DNA of 64,000 nt from Plantago elongata (taxonomy: Eukaryota > Streptophyta > Magnoliopsida > Lamiales > Plantaginaceae), in the NCBI GenBank assembly GCA_036897095.1, contig JAYMSP010000171.1, positions 1 to 64,000 of the forward strand, written 5' to 3'. Every line of letters begins with the position of its first letter. Position 1 is the stretch's first letter. This document shows positions 36,746-50,100 of this stretch, one piece after another. The position numbers and the translations under genes were made by a program. The notes below the pieces were generated by a model. It searched no databases and had not been told where the DNA came from. It saw only the letters and a list, made by a program, of their open reading frames with translations.

Positions 36746-37637
36746 CAGGGGCGGGTTTATGTATGGGCCAGGTGAGGCAAGTGGCTCACCTGAATTTCGG
36801 CTACAGAATATATACGCCTATACGATATGGTTTTCAGATCTTTTTCTATTCAACATATAAACGGATACTTATTCTGCATAAATATATGATCATAACTCAT
36901 CATCTCCCAATGGATGTGCATGTAAGTTTAGGTTGCAACGGTTCCATTTGGTCATGGGTTCAATCCCTAATTTTTGCATTTATTAGTTCCCTTTATTTTC
37001 TTTTTCTTAATTTGCCTGCTCATGTTTCATTTTCTTTTCTTCATTTTGTTTAACCATTACCAACATTTCTTAAACTTTAACTATCACTTAAACTTATTTT
37101 CTTTAAACATGATAGAATTATACTCCATTTAAAATTAGTAGTTATATAATATTTTTATCCGGGTGGATTTTTACATTTAGAATACAAGTTCGAAATATAT
37201 AAAATTATACGTTTTTAAAAGCAAACTATATGACTTAAAATAATGATACCATAAACTAAAACTATTTTACATTTTGATTGTATTAAAAAATGATGTGCAC
37301 ATAACTAAATACAAATTCGTTTTAACTTTAACTTACATATATACTTTATTTATCACGAAGTCTAGTTACGAGCGTACTCTTTACGGGCCGATATTCTTAA
37401 GTAAAAGAGTGCATTTTATGTTTTGTCATTAAATGTTATTTTCTATAATCAACTATATTAGTAGTTATGTAAAACAGTGATAGTCTAAGTACACTTTATA
37501 ATATATGATGTTTATTCGTTCATTTTCATCTATTTATAAATATATCTTTTCGAAGATATAATTATATTGTTGCGAGTATTTATACACTTAACTTTTTTAA
37601 TTTGTGCCTTACATGATCTAAAATTCTGCTCCCACTG
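36746..37637. mobile_element. Second copy of the hAT-type family, inverted
   Basis: The left end CAGGGGCGGGTTTATGTATG continues with GGCCAGGTGAGGCAAGTG. This matches the inverse of the right end of the 2456-3230 element (GGCCAGATGAGGCAAGTG). The right end is the inverse of CAGTGGGAGCAGAATTTTA, matching that element's left end. It is about 892 bp with no transposase. Flanking octamers CCATTAAT and CCATTTAA are only partly alike, so this copy is older. Confidence 0.65.
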
Positions 37638-39167
37638 CCATTTAACACATACTAATATATATTCGTTCTGTCCCATTAGTATGTGATGTGAAGCAAGTAA
37701 TGGAAAGCTATGGAATATAATTACAACTTACAAGTAATTCATTATGGTAGTAGCTTGGGGAAACCCTAGCCTTCCACTTATTCTTTTTTAATCCTTGACC
37801 TTTTGTTCAAATAAAAATTTGATGCAGGATTTCTAGTATAACTAAATAAACCTCCACGTACAAGCTGACATCGATACAAAAGCTAGGCCAAACAACTTAC
37901 ACTTTAATCATCCATTTGATTATGATTTTAAGATTCTATGACATACTATATGAGTATTAAAGAAAAATGTAAAGTCATGACAATGTCGAATTGTCGATTA
38001 TATCTTCTAGTTTCCACTTTCAACCTATCGAGTGACTTTTGAGAAAGGCCAGTAGCCAAAGCCAATTAATTAAGTCAATTGTGGGAGTATATATAAGTTA
38101 GCAGCGTCTGTTCATGAGCAACGTGACATATGTATGTCCTTCTAATGTAATCCTTCACATGTCAAGGATAATTTTGGAAAATTTAAACCTAATTCCAAGT
38201 TTCAGATCTTAATTTTCAAATGACATGACAGGGGAGACATGTAAATTGATAATGTGAATGGACAATGGTAGATGACATTCACAGTTTCAAATGCAAAATT
38301 TTGAGTCTGATTGGTATAAAATTCGAATTGACTTTTATCAATATGGCCTGTTTTGTAATTCAAATTTTATACCAAACAGTCACTTAGAGATCGTTTGAGA
38401 TAGAATTTGAGTGATCTTGTCTCAACTAGGATTGAATTTTTTTATGTAAAAAATATTTAATTTGAGTAGAAAGTTGACCGCTTGAGCGGTATGACAAACA
38501 ACATCTGTTCCAAAGGTTAGTATGTCGAAACAAAGGGAAAAAAAAGGAAAAGCCATGTAAAAATGGACTCCACTACACTCAAACTTGCCATCTAAGACTA
38601 CATGTATTGGTGATGGCTATATGATGTGTCACTGGCTATCTAATGTAAGTGACGAGATTTTGTTGCATCGTGATGTGCCACGCAGCCGTCACTTCGACTT
38701 AATTTTATCTTTTTAATTTTTAAGCCATATTTAATAGTATATTATAAGAGTGTTTAGAATTTAAAATTAATAAAATTATATTCTAGAAGTCGTTTTATAA
38801 TTTTAAATTTATTTAAAATAAAAAATGATTCGAGATGGGATAATCAAAACATAGTCAAGTATGGTATATACATGCAGATCTCGAAAAGACGAAGTCGTTG
38901 ATAATTTTTGTTTGTTTTTTATATTTTTAATTTTCAAGTTATTTACATTTGAAATTGGACAAAATTAAAAAAAAATAAAATAAAACAAATAGGAGTGGAC
39001 AAGGATGCTGCCACCATGTTGTCCCCCGTCACTATGTGGCGGGGGACTGGTTTGACGTGCGTCAGGTATACCTGGTAGCTCGTCTAAAGGTTGTAATAAG
39101 CTCCCATAACATACTAAATATTCTTAAATCAATATCACTGAAGTATGCAGATGTTCGAAATACATGC
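37638..39167. other. Intergenic, no gene
   Basis: It holds a short hairpin element (38302-38392, listed separately). 38600-39070 has GC-richer ends with AT-rich middle but no clear termini. Nothing coding is seen. Confidence 0.4.
38302..38392. mobile_element. Short hairpin MITE
   Basis: GAGTCTGATTGGTATAAAAT at the left is the near-inverse of ATTTTATACCAAACAGTCAC at the right, giving a foldable element of about 90 bp. The inner sequence resembles the ends of the Tourist-like MITE at 24926-25082. Confidence 0.5.
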
Positions 39168-39496
39168 TGATAGAATTTTATCTCATCTAAATGCTCAAAC
39201 TTATAAAAAGGTGTAGAACCAATCCACTTATATTAATTCGTCAAACACTCCCACTCACTTGTGGTATCGTTTCAACCTCATTGAGGAGGCCCAACGAGTG
39301 GATAATTAATATAGGTCAAGATGTTAACGGTGGAATCGATCTCTGAACCTTCTAGGTTCTTACTTGTAGATGAGATGGAATTTTATCATGGTATCGGAGC
39401 TTCAGGCTCACATCCACCTGGATTTGAATCTCTACAGGTACAATCTCCGTCTCATATCTACAAGTTCAAACTTTTAGATGAGATTGAATTCCATCA
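39168..39496 (+). mobile_element. TRIM-like LTR remnant with primer-binding site
   Basis: An LTR of about 221 bp (39168-39388) begins TGATAGAATTTTATCTC and ends GATGGAATTTTATCA. It is followed directly by TGGTATCGGAGC (39389-39400), close to the usual initiator-Met tRNA primer-binding sequence. About 60 bases later a second, shorter LTR end (TAGATGAGATTGAATTCCAT) closes the element at 39496. Flanks CATGC and CAAGC differ at one base. The whole is only about 330 bp, so it is a terminal-repeat-in-miniature type relic without coding. Confidence 0.6.
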
Positions 39497-39991
39497 CAAG
39501 CAGTCGAGAAAGGGGTTGAGCCGAAAATGAAATCTAAGAGATATAAAATGTATATACACAAATTTAAGTGAGCGAAACAAATTAAATCTTTAAACGTTTA
39601 AAATCTAACAAACATATTTGGAAAATTCGGGTCAAACATCGAAAGTCCTACTCGCACCCTACATTTTCACATGTAAGGTGGAAAAGGTTCACAGGCTTTT
39701 GCTACATACACTACATTATCAAGAGGAGGAAATATTATGAACGATTTTACGTCTTTAACGACTGTAAAATTAACATTACATACTAATAATCTGAGTGTGT
39801 TAAATATTTATATATAATTACTTCTCTCATATTCTATTAAAGTGTTTTTAGTCGAGTAGCAAGCTGAGCCACCTCATATTTAATAAATCACATATTCAAT
39901 ATCCTATAATATAGGAATAATTACATACTATCTTTATAGAGAATTGTGATTAGAACCTGATAATGTGTTGATGATAAATTTAATTATGTGT

Positions 39992-39992
39992 A

Positions 39993-40069
<77 letters not shown>
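39992..40069. repeat. (ATT)n microsatellite
   Basis: About 26 uninterrupted ATT units. It is likely variable between individuals. Confidence 0.95.
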
Positions 40070-40070
<1 letters not shown>

Positions 40071-41968
40071 ATAGTATATCTATCTTAAAAAACCTTCAAT
40101 CATATTCTTCATAGGCATGCACTGTTAACCTCTGTGCATTATTGGATATAAACCATATCCCTATTTGACTTCCTTTATCTAGCATCTTCAGTCTTGGAGG
40201 TGTATATATTAATTTATATGTTTAACATTTCCATAGTCAATTGCGCCCCTAGCATTGATAATAAGTTGGCCCCCTCAATGTTGTACAATATACTAGGAGT
40301 AGTTAATGGAGTAATCTCTTCCTTCAATAATAACCATTGTTTAAGTGATGAAATGGAACATCAAGAATATTAAATACATTAAAAAATATGGAGGTTGCAA
40401 TTTGTGATATCTTCCAAAACCAAGGGAAATAATTTCAACCTTGTGGGCAATGTCCATTTGTCACTTCCTTGTCTGATGAAATGGCCTCTGGATATCCTCA
40501 AGGAATACTCGAGATAATATTTTAAGGCCCTTTGAATTTGTAACTATGCGACAATGTACAATAATTCTTCATTAAATATATATTCCAAAAGTATCGTATT
40601 AAATGCATTTTCCGTTGAATATTGGTATCTTCAAGTGGATACTAGTGAGGGTAGTATCTTCAATTTTGATGAATAGGCAGCACCGCAGCAGAATATGCAC
40701 GTAACGCCCACTCTTCGAAATTAGAAGCACTATAGAATATTAATGAAACATTGGATCACTTCTCACTCTTGTTGGAATATGGTGTTAATTATTTATTAAT
40801 TTTAAATGAGAAATCATAATCTGTAATTCTCCATGATTTGTTGGACAGATAGGAGTATATTAATTATACTGAGTCGATACTCAACAGTTCATAGAACGTA
40901 AATAAAATATGTACATGCATTTGAGGATCAAACTAAATGGTGGACTACTCATATTAGTTATGTATAATTATTATTGAGGGGATTTATCTGACAATCTTTT
41001 TAAATGCTTTATATATATTTGAATCCCCATCATTTATGATTTTTTCATATACCATTTACTAGAAAATCATTATTCTCTTTAATTCAAATATTTAGTTTAT
41101 AAAAAGTAATTTATTAGATGGGTAAATTGAACATTGCACATAAAATCAACATTTTACCTCAAAATAAAACTCAACGTAAATTATGAAACGATAGAAACCC
41201 AAACATTTACCTAACTTATAAAAATGTTGTGGTGCATAAAAATTCTTGATCTAGATATCTTTACTTTTTAGAAAACTTGGGACTTCACAGTAGCAAAAAT
41301 AATGTGCATGGATCTTCTTGGTAGTTTTATATATAGATAAATATAAATAACAAAAGGGATGAGAAGACAAAAAAAATAATAATAAAGGAAGTTAAAACTG
41401 AGAAGATCAATAAAAGTTTGAGATTTACAATCAAGGCTTGCTTGCACAATTTTTTCAAAACTATTAGAAATGCTTGGATTATATATATGAATTGAAAGGA
41501 GAAGAACATGATCAAAGAGAGAGAAGAAGTTGTTTTGGACTTGTAATATATAGATTCAGAGTTTTTACATGATAAGTACTTCACGACATATCTATTCCTT
41601 TCTAACAAAACGTCATTCCCCACAAGTAACTGACATTGGCTGATTGTCATGCGACTTAAATTCTCAATTTAAATGTCTGAATAGTAATTGAAATTGTAAT
41701 AGAATTGTTAAAATTGTGTTTCGTATAGAATTATAATTGAGTAGGGTATTATAGGTTTGTTATATAGGTTGAGAAAAATGTTGCTATTGTAGAGGCATTT
41801 CGATCTTCGGCATTTAAATGCCATAACAAACACAAAATCTCCGAGTAGCATCCAAACGGGCATTTTGATGCTACTTCAATCAACCCCTTAATTACTCTAC
41901 TTTTTTCATCATATTTCCAATACTTCTTTCATTTTCAATCATATAAACCGATTAATTATCAACTCATT

Positions 41969-42126
41969 GATGTTGTTTGACAAACAATTGTAATCGGTCC
42001 ATTTAGTTCGATAAATATTGATTTGGCTTAAAATACACTTTAAATACCTCATTTTAATTCCATTCCAAACACAAATTCACCAAAATTTATCCAAATGTCT
42101 ATTAAAATTCTATACCAATTCGCCCC
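41969..42126. mobile_element. Degenerate copy of the Tourist-like MITE
   Basis: Aligns over its length with 24926-25082: both have ATTGTAATCGGTC near the left and CATTCCAAACACAA in the middle, and end ATACCAAT..GCCCC. The terminal G-run is lost at the left and target duplications are not visible, so it is older. Confidence 0.65.
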
Positions 42127-43044
42127 ACAATTTCGTAGATGCAGACATGTAATGCCTAATCGGGATTACGGGTCCATTTCAGAAACCGACCTAAAAAAGC
42201 AATTATAATACTAGTAGAAGACATCAAATTATCGTGAATGTATGTAATTAATCACATTAATCACACTGGTCAACACACGAAATCATTCATTTCTTCCTAC
42301 TGTTGTATTTTTAATCAAAAAGCTTATCCTGACGTTAAATTTTACAATACAAGGCCACTTGTCAAGTAATGTGTCGAACCGTGACTCAACTGTAGCAAAT
42401 ATAGCTTTTCATAATTTGTGTACGTGCGAATGGCAGCCACAAGTTATATATAGTCTGTGCAAATGGTGTACTAATATTTAACATTAATCATGGCACAGAC
42501 TTTTAAAAATTATTTTCATTGGCCATAAACTAGCTAGGTAGCGCCAAGTTGTTGATTCGTCACAAGATGAAACGTTGCAGGTAAGTAAGACAAATTAAAC
42601 AAAATAAACATGACACTGAAATCGACTCTTCTTGGTTCATATTCGTGAATGATGTCACGGATTGGTGGTGAAATTAGACTTATCAGTGTCTGCTAGCTAG
42701 CTCACTGCATCATGCATAAAACAAACCGCGAATTACATTTATTCACCTGTTCGATGTTCATTGAATCGGTGTTTTAGATTCTTGTACTAAGTGTAGATAT
42801 GTACCCGTCGGCTATATATATATATATATATATACACGTACGTATTGTAACTCATACGTACATACATGGACAGAACTGCTCATTTGGAGCAACGTAGTTA
42901 CTTTTAAGTTAATTTCAACGTGATATTTTGTTCCTATTGTTAATACACGTCCCTTCCTTAAGGTAAGACGCTTCAACTCCAACCAATAGGTCGGGGTTCG
43001 AGTCACCTTTACCGTCTCAAGAAAAAGAAAAACACGTTTCTTAC

Positions 43045-43302
43045 TGAAAAAATATCTTCTGTGATTGTATTTAATGACCAATATAGATATATATGCAAAT
43101 ACAACTTCTCTACTCTAAAAAATATCTTCTGTGATTGTATTTAATGACCAATATAGATATATATGCAAATACAACTTCTCTACTCTAAAGATAATAGGAA
43201 TTCTAACTCAACTATAACTAGTCTAAGATTATACTAATCTAATTCTAACTAGTCTAGGATTATACAAAATATTCTAAACTAATATTTACATATAATCTAT
43301 CA
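43045..43302 (-). repeat. 3' LTR of the copia relic, with internal 70-bp tandem repeat
   Basis: In minus orientation it starts TGATAGATTATATG and ends GATATTTTTTCA. The first 70 bases on the plus strand are repeated in tandem (AATATCTTCT at 43051 and at 43121), a duplication absent from the other LTR. Confidence 0.85.
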
Positions 43303-45323
43303 CACTTCTGCAGTCGAAGCGGGAGGAGGACGAATGCTAAGACTAGAGAGAAAATCTTCAAACAAAATCTGAGGTAGGCCTTTAGTAAAAATATCCGCGA
43401 ATTGATACCGGGATGGGACGTGAGGCACACGAACATCACCACGAGCAACATGCTCTCTGACAAAAAGTATATCTATCACGATTACGTTGATACTGAACTG
43501 GATTTCCTGAGAGGTAAATCGCACTCGCATTATCACAATACAACAAAGTAGCTTTGAAAACAAGACAATGCAATTCCAGCAGTAAGTTACGAAGCCAACA
43601 AGATTCAGAGACCACATTCGCAACACCATGATACTCGGCTTCCGCACTCGAGCGCGACATGGTAGGCTGACGCTTAGAGGACCAGAGATAAGATTATCTC
43701 CAAGAAATACACAATATCCTGATGTCGATCGTCGAGTGTCCGGTCTACCTCCCCAATTCGCATCAGTATACGAGACAACAGTCGAACACGGTGAGGAATG
43801 GAACTGGAGGTTGTAGGTGAGTGTCCCCTAAATGTATCGCATAAAGCATTTGAGAGCATTCATATGAATATCGATCGTGAGGGTTATGCATGTGAAGACT
43901 CACTTGTTAAACCGCATAAGAGATATCTGGACGAGTAAATGTCAAATATTGAAGAGCTCCAGCAAGGCTGCAATACTTCGTAGGGTCACCGAATGCCTTT
44001 CCATCATCTAGACTAACCTTGGGATTCGAGTCAACTGATGTAGCAGTGGGTTTACAAGAAGACATTCCTGCTCGATCAATAATTTCTTCTACATATTTGC
44101 GTTGAGATAAAAACATCCCATATTTTTTATGAGTAACAACAATACCGAGGAAATAATTCAATGGGCCGAGATCCTTCATAGCAAATTCTGAAGCAAGAAG
44201 CTCCATGATAGAGCGACGAAGCGAATCCGATGAGGTGGTGAATATAATGTCATCTACGTACAATAGTAGATATGACATGTCGTTGCCTTTTTGATAAAAA
44301 AATAATGAGTTATCCGATCGACTCTTGACAAACCCCAAAGATGCCACAAAATATGCAAATCGTTTGTACCAAGCTCGTGGAGCTTGCTTTAGTCCATAAA
44401 GAGATTTTCGAAGAAGGCACACATAACCTGGATGATTATGGTCGCGAAACCCTATAGGATGATGCATATAAACGGTCTCCTTAAGCTTCCCATGCAAGAA
44501 GGAATTTTTTTCCTCAACTTGATGAATCGACCAATTATTGGATAAAGTCAAACTCAAAACTGTGCGAATTGTCATCGATTTTACCACAGGACTAAACGTC
44601 TCACCACAATCAATGCCCACCTGTTGTGTTTTTTCCTCACCGACGAGCTATATGCCTCTCAAAGTCACTGTTAGATTTAAACTTATGAGTAAAAATTCAC
44701 ATAGAACGAATAATATTGACATTAGGCGGATAAGGCACCAACTCCCACATCTTATTCTTAATAAGGGCATCAAATTCATCGTTCATAGCCAATTTTCAGT
44801 TTGGATCTTTAAGAGCATAAACCGGATTACGAGGAAGAGGGAATTTCGTAATTGTAGCCAGATTAACATAATCAAGGTCGTAAACCTGAGGGTTAGGTCG
44901 GCGAACCCGATCAGGACGACTCTGGGGGTTCGAAATTGGCTGATGAGATCAAACTGGAGAGGGCAGTGGGTGAGGCAGATTTGGAGGGTCCGGTTGAACA
45001 GGTGGAGCAGGGGATTAATGGGCAGGGTCCGGAACTTCCACAGGGGGTTGAACGGAAGTAGCAGGAAGTTCCGCAGGTGCTGGCAGCCTGAGAAACCGGA
45101 CAACATGGGATTTTGAGAGACAATCAAAGGGAGACAGAAGATTGACAGAACATGCTCTCATCGATTAGGGTAGGATGATCAGTAGACGGTGTTCTGAAAA
45201 TCGATTATGGGGAGACGTTGACAGGAGCAAGGATGAACTGGCTTGTCGACTAGAGCACGGATTCAATCTGCAAGGATATTCAGGAGGTTTGGCAGCGGAG
45301 AGGATCGAACTAACGTGATACCA

Positions 45324-45493
45324 TGAAAGAATATCTTTCGTGATTGTATTCAATGACCACTATAGGTATATATACAAATACAACTACTATATTCTAACTC
45401 AACTATAACCAGTCTAAGATTATACTAATCTAATTCTAACTAATCTAGGATTATACTAAATATTCTAAACTAATATTTACATATAATCTATCA
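45324..45493 (-). repeat. 5' LTR of the copia relic
   Basis: It begins TGATAGATTATATG and ends GATATTCTTTCA on the minus strand. The outer 100 bases differ from the other LTR at only about three positions. Confidence 0.85.
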
Positions 45494-46291
45494 CTTCCCA
45501 CACATTTTATCCTTGTATGCACACCGAAATTACTTTCCAATTGTCCATCCAATATAACGTTTCTTCAAACGAAGCACAATTGCTGGAGTTTTTATGGATA
45601 AATTATTGTAATGAAACGTACACCATGTTTGTGTGAATAGCGTGTTTTATATGCTTAAACTTTCTGATACTTTGAAACGTTACATTTATCCCTTTTAAAC
45701 TGGATGATATACTGGTCGCACCTTGTCCCCAACAACCGTCTACGTATATCCTTTCAAGTTTCAATTAAATGTTGTATTATCCAAATTACTCACTAATTTG
45801 TTAATAATGATTTTACAATATCATAACATCATCAACTATATACATTATAAAAGTAACCACTATAAAAGTAACGACGAAAGATACTACAAAATTCAAACAT
45901 TTAACACATTGATGTATGCGCTAACATTAAATAGTGCAATATGTTTGTTGGGCAGCCCATGTTTGTAATGGTGCATGTTGTAAAAAAATAATGAAGTTAT
46001 ACTAACAAGTTAGCCCAGTGTTTCTTCGAAAATGATGTAAATATACTAAAGACTGGATAGAGGAATTATTAGGGACTGGCATCGGATGAAAAATTCGGGA
46101 CTTTGAAAGTTTGAGAATGAAAATTTAAGGTCGGGATAATTATTTTATATCTCAATCCCGTTTCAAATAAAATTGGGATTTTTTGGGATTGGGACTTCAG
46201 GATTTTAGGCAGAATCGGGTGGGATTTCGGGATTCCAAATAAGACTAATGCATATTCTCCAATTTAAATATTGAGTTATTTTATACTATTA
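45494..46291. other. Intergenic, no gene
   Basis: Non-coding. 46080-46250 repeats phrases such as GGGATT and TCGGGA with no clear family. Confidence 0.4.
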
Positions 46292-46300
46292 TTAAAAAAA

Positions 46301-47143
46301 TGGAAAGAAAGGCACCGTTGATCCTATCGTTTGGGCCAAATAACGCACGCAGCGCATCGTTTGATGTCCTTGTGAAATGTAGTCTTGTACGTTTAAAATC
46401 ATAGCGGATAAATGATACATTGATAATTTTGATTGAAAAAGATGATGTGACTCATGAATTAACGAGTCAACCATCAAGATCACAGTCCATATCATTTAAT
46501 TGGTCAAATAAAAATTATAATTCAAAAAATAAATAATTGAATTTCTAAAATAAAAAAATTATAAAACATAAAACTTAAATTAAATTTATTATTAAATAAA
46601 CAAAAAAAATTTCAGAAATAAAAAAGAATGAAAAGAAGACAAAAGAGGCGCCTAACTAAATGAAGAAAACAACTAACTGGATGCTCATTATAGACTAATT
46701 CATTCAAAATGACACCAATTAAGAAGGATGAAGTTACATGCCAAGAATAGTGAGAATTTAATTTTAAGTTTTTTATTTTCTTTGTATTATTTTCATTCTT
46801 TTTTTTATTTTTTAAAGTTTTTTTTGTTTATTAATAAAAAATTAATTTAAGTTTTTTATTTTATAATTTTCTATTATAGAAATTCGATTTTCTTTTATTT
46901 TTTATATTTTTTTATCTTTTGAATAATAATTTTCATTAGTTGACCAATTAAATGATGTGGATTGTGATGTGGCATGGTTGACTCGTTGATTCATATGCCA
47001 CTTCATCTTTTTCAGTCAAAATTGTCAAGTTGTCCTTCATCCGCCATGATTTTAAACTACGGGACTACATATCACAGGGGCATCAAACGATGCGTTGCGT
47101 GCGCCATTTGACCAAACAGCAGGACAAACTGTGCCTTTCTCCC
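46301..47143. mobile_element. Non-autonomous MULE with ~230-bp terminal inverted repeats
   Basis: The left arm (46301 to about 46530) and right arm (about 46915 to 47143) are inverse copies. Both contain AGAAAGGCAC, GCATCGTTTGATG, TTTAAAATCAT, GAAAAAGATGA and CATTTAATTGGTCAA in order. The 9-bp flanks TTAAAAAAA (46292-46300) and TTAAGAAAA (47144-47152) match at eight of nine positions, the Mutator hallmark. The short AT-rich centre has no transposase. The family is inferred from long repeats plus 9-bp flanks. Confidence 0.72.
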
Positions 47144-47152
47144 TTAAGAAAA

Positions 47153-50100
47153 TATAGGCAACATAAGATATTTTATTCGAAACGTAAACATCATTATACA
47201 TGTAATTCCACTATAATTAAATCAACAAGAAAATTTAGAGACTAAATTTACTTCAAAAGTCAAGAACATCCGTATATGATATAAAACATGTAACGCAAAT
47301 ACGTAATTCAAATCTAAAAAATATTGTACCATCAAAATAAATTAAATGATTCAATTCTACTTATAAAATATAATTATTTCACTATTTTATATACATACAT
47401 ATTTTATATAACTATATATTAAAATTTCATTTGGAATCCAAATTTCAACTAGGAAGTAAAATCAATCACAATTTCATCCCAAAATTTAATATGAAAATTC
47501 GGAATTTATCCCAAATAAAATCAAAATTTCAAAATCGGAATTTTCAAAAAAAAATCATTCGAAATCAGAATTTTCATCATATTCCATCCCAAACATCCAC
47601 TCCAAACGAATTATAGCCTCTATTCTTTTGTTTTTAAGAGCATTATAGCTTCTATTCATTGGTGATCAAGTTATACATTTATCAGCTGCAAATCGCAAAT
47701 TGGTCACTTTGTTCAATGTATCCTCACCAAGTCACCTTATCCTCTTTTAGAATATTATAAGTTTACAATTTGATTTTGGTTTACCATTTCAGACTTTTTG
47801 TTTCTAACATAAGTTTGAACAAAAAATTAATTTTAAATAATATTTAAGTAATAATTAATAAAATTATGCAATAAAAGTTCAGCGATTATACTTCGATAGT
47901 ATTTTCTCTTTTTTTTGTGAAACGACAAAATTATATTTATACTTTTAAAAGTGTACAAGAGCATAAAGAATGATCGTGATTCAAATCTCAAATTCCATTA
48001 AAATTCTTTAATCCAAATCAATATAGTAATAATCAATTTTAATCTAAGCATTATTTATTGTTGTATTATTTATAATTAATTTACATTCAACTTAAAATAG
48101 AAAAAGTTAGGGAGAATTAAAAGGAGACAATCGTAATGGGTGGAAGTAGTACTTACGCCATCTGTTTCGGACTCAAGTTTTTAATAATTTGGATATAAAT
48201 TTTAAAATAATGAATTAATAGAACTTAACCTTGAAACGGATTTGGAACGAGGCGAATATATACTATGGCGAAGTGTTGAGTAACACCAGCTTGACAAGTA
48301 GGCAGACAACCACGATTTTGTCGTGGACTGGTGGGTAGAAATTTGTGTTTCAAATTCAACTAGTACGCTGAACCAGATGATTTCATTTGCTTACGTGGCC
48401 ACATTCCATCCCAATCATCACATTGCGCGGTGCCAGCTTCCGTGACACATCACTGTTCTTCACATACAAATTTCCACATCAGATAGGTATAATGCAACTG
48501 AATCAAGCAGCCCAGTGCAAATTCGGTTAACCCGCATCTAGATCGAGCTTGTTACAAACCGGATCACTACTGTTTGGATAGAATTAGGAATACTTTTTGA
48601 TTGAGTATACATATTAATAGCTTTTGGTTTGCAATTTTAATAGAGCCGGAACAATAATTCACCAACTATTTATAGCTAGTAAACTTTATTTATATACCTA
48701 CTATTTTTCTTGTATTTTACATTTCATTTATTACAATAATACGTATTGAAAATATCTATAGGAACATTCAGTTTTATAAGATATCATAGTGTCAGAAAGC
48801 TTATCAACTAATCCTCCCAAAATCGTTCTCCTGCTTGCGCGCTCTAAGCACTAAGCCTCAAGGATTAGTGATACTCTTCCCAACTAAGGTAAATATGATG
48901 CCTCAAAAGTATTAAAACACCATTCATTCTGGTACGAAAGCACTGGAAGTGGATGACGGAGCAGTTCGTGGCAAAATTTGGGATGGAGCTGGAGGACTGG
49001 CGAGAGAAGTACAAGGGTGTGGGCGCGTGGGTATGAATTGACTGAGGCGCACAATGTGGATGGAGGCGTCGTGGTAAAGGGAGGTCAGAGGTGGAGGGTG
49101 GCAGCATTGTGGTTGGAGGTCGGAGGTGGAGGAAAATCAATTGGAGAAGAATGGCGGCTAAGGTTTTACTACTTAGCCTTTGAAAACTCGATTATTTTTT
49201 GTCTGGATTGTAGTTTTTCGAGTTTTTGATCCGGTCCTAATCAAAAATCATAATATTTAAATTTTGAGAATTGGGGACCGAACCGAATAGGGTTAAGGCT
49301 AACTATGTATTGAAATTTATGAGCAAAGTAAAGATAAATCGATAAAATTTAAATTTTACATTAGTTGTTTACTTAAGTGAATATTTAACTATCAATCTCC
49401 AAAGTCTCTGACCATCACTTATTATCTACTCTATGTGGGCTATAGCTGAACATGTTGCAGCTACAGTTAAATTGATTCACCAATCATATTATCAATTTGC
49501 GATGCCGACTGGATGATAAGAATCTGAAGTAATAACTAACAAGTAGCTAGAAGGTGCATTAACCGAGTCTATTCAAGTCAAAACAGAATCACATTTTTTC
49601 CAAACATAATATAAGACATTTATAATAATTAATATTAATAAATTTATCATCAATAATTACTATACTCTAGTCACCATTCTTTATGCAGATAATATAATCA
49701 TTAATTTAGGAGAATCGAACCCGAAACTTATTAGGTACGAATATCTCAACTTATCACTTGATTAAAAACGTTTTAACCATGTATTCTTTTCTTAAAAATA
49801 TGTTCGTGAAAACAAATGAAATGGACAATCGAAACAAAAATATGACACTCAAATCCTAACCTATACACCTCCAAAAAAATCTATTGTGGACTTTAGACCT
49901 TCTCAGTATAAAACTGACAAATCCTGAACTCTTTTCTTTCAACTTGAACGGATGTCTTTATATATAAAATGAGGATAATTTTTTTAAGATAATATACCCA
50001 AATACTTTTCAAACGAAATCAAGTTTCATTTCATAACTTCTTGAGTTTCTCTCACTAAATTTATTCTCTCTTATTCATTTAACTTTACACGAAATATAAA

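Larger units (their letters stand above)
39497..43039. other. Intergenic, no supported gene
   Basis: Contains an ATT microsatellite and a degenerate MITE (listed separately). A hydrophobic minus-strand open frame at 41327-41650 has no recognisable family and is not called. 42940-43020 has a tRNA B-box-like GGGGTTCGAGTCACC that could be part of a tRNA-derived SINE but lacks a convincing A box. Confidence 0.4.
43045..45493 (-). mobile_element. Ty1/copia relic with two short LTRs
   Basis: LTRs at 43045-43302 and 45324-45493 bound the element, which reads on the minus strand. The 5' LTR (high-coordinate side) is followed directly by TGGTATCAC (ending at 45323), the usual Met-tRNA primer site. 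A minus-strand segment (44620-43907) shows copia reverse transcriptase motifs: GETFSPVVK, SLYGLKQAPRAWYKRF and YLLLYVDDIIF. It is followed by the RNase H start SRSSAEAEYHG (about 43650). Gag, protease and integrase are not recognisable, and at 2.4 kb it is about half a full copia element. It is broken in several places. Flanks CTTAC and CTTCC differ at one base. The LTRs differ by roughly 6% where they align, suggesting an insertion of a few million years at commonly used plant rates. Confidence 0.85.

Noticed and set aside
36950-36975. B-box-like GGGTTCAATCCC inside the hAT element
   Set aside because: No tRNA fold around it; probably chance.
41327-41650. A 107-codon hydrophobic minus-strand open frame
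   Set aside because: It is T-rich on that strand, which gives Phe/Leu/Ile by composition. No family recognised and no promoter seen.
42940-43020. tRNA-like B box GGGGTTCGAGTCACC
   Set aside because: No cloverleaf and no convincing A box at the right distance; not called as a tRNA or SINE.
48865-49229. Open frames on both strands in a purine-rich stretch
   Set aside because: Compositional artefact of GGAGGTGGAGG-type sequence.
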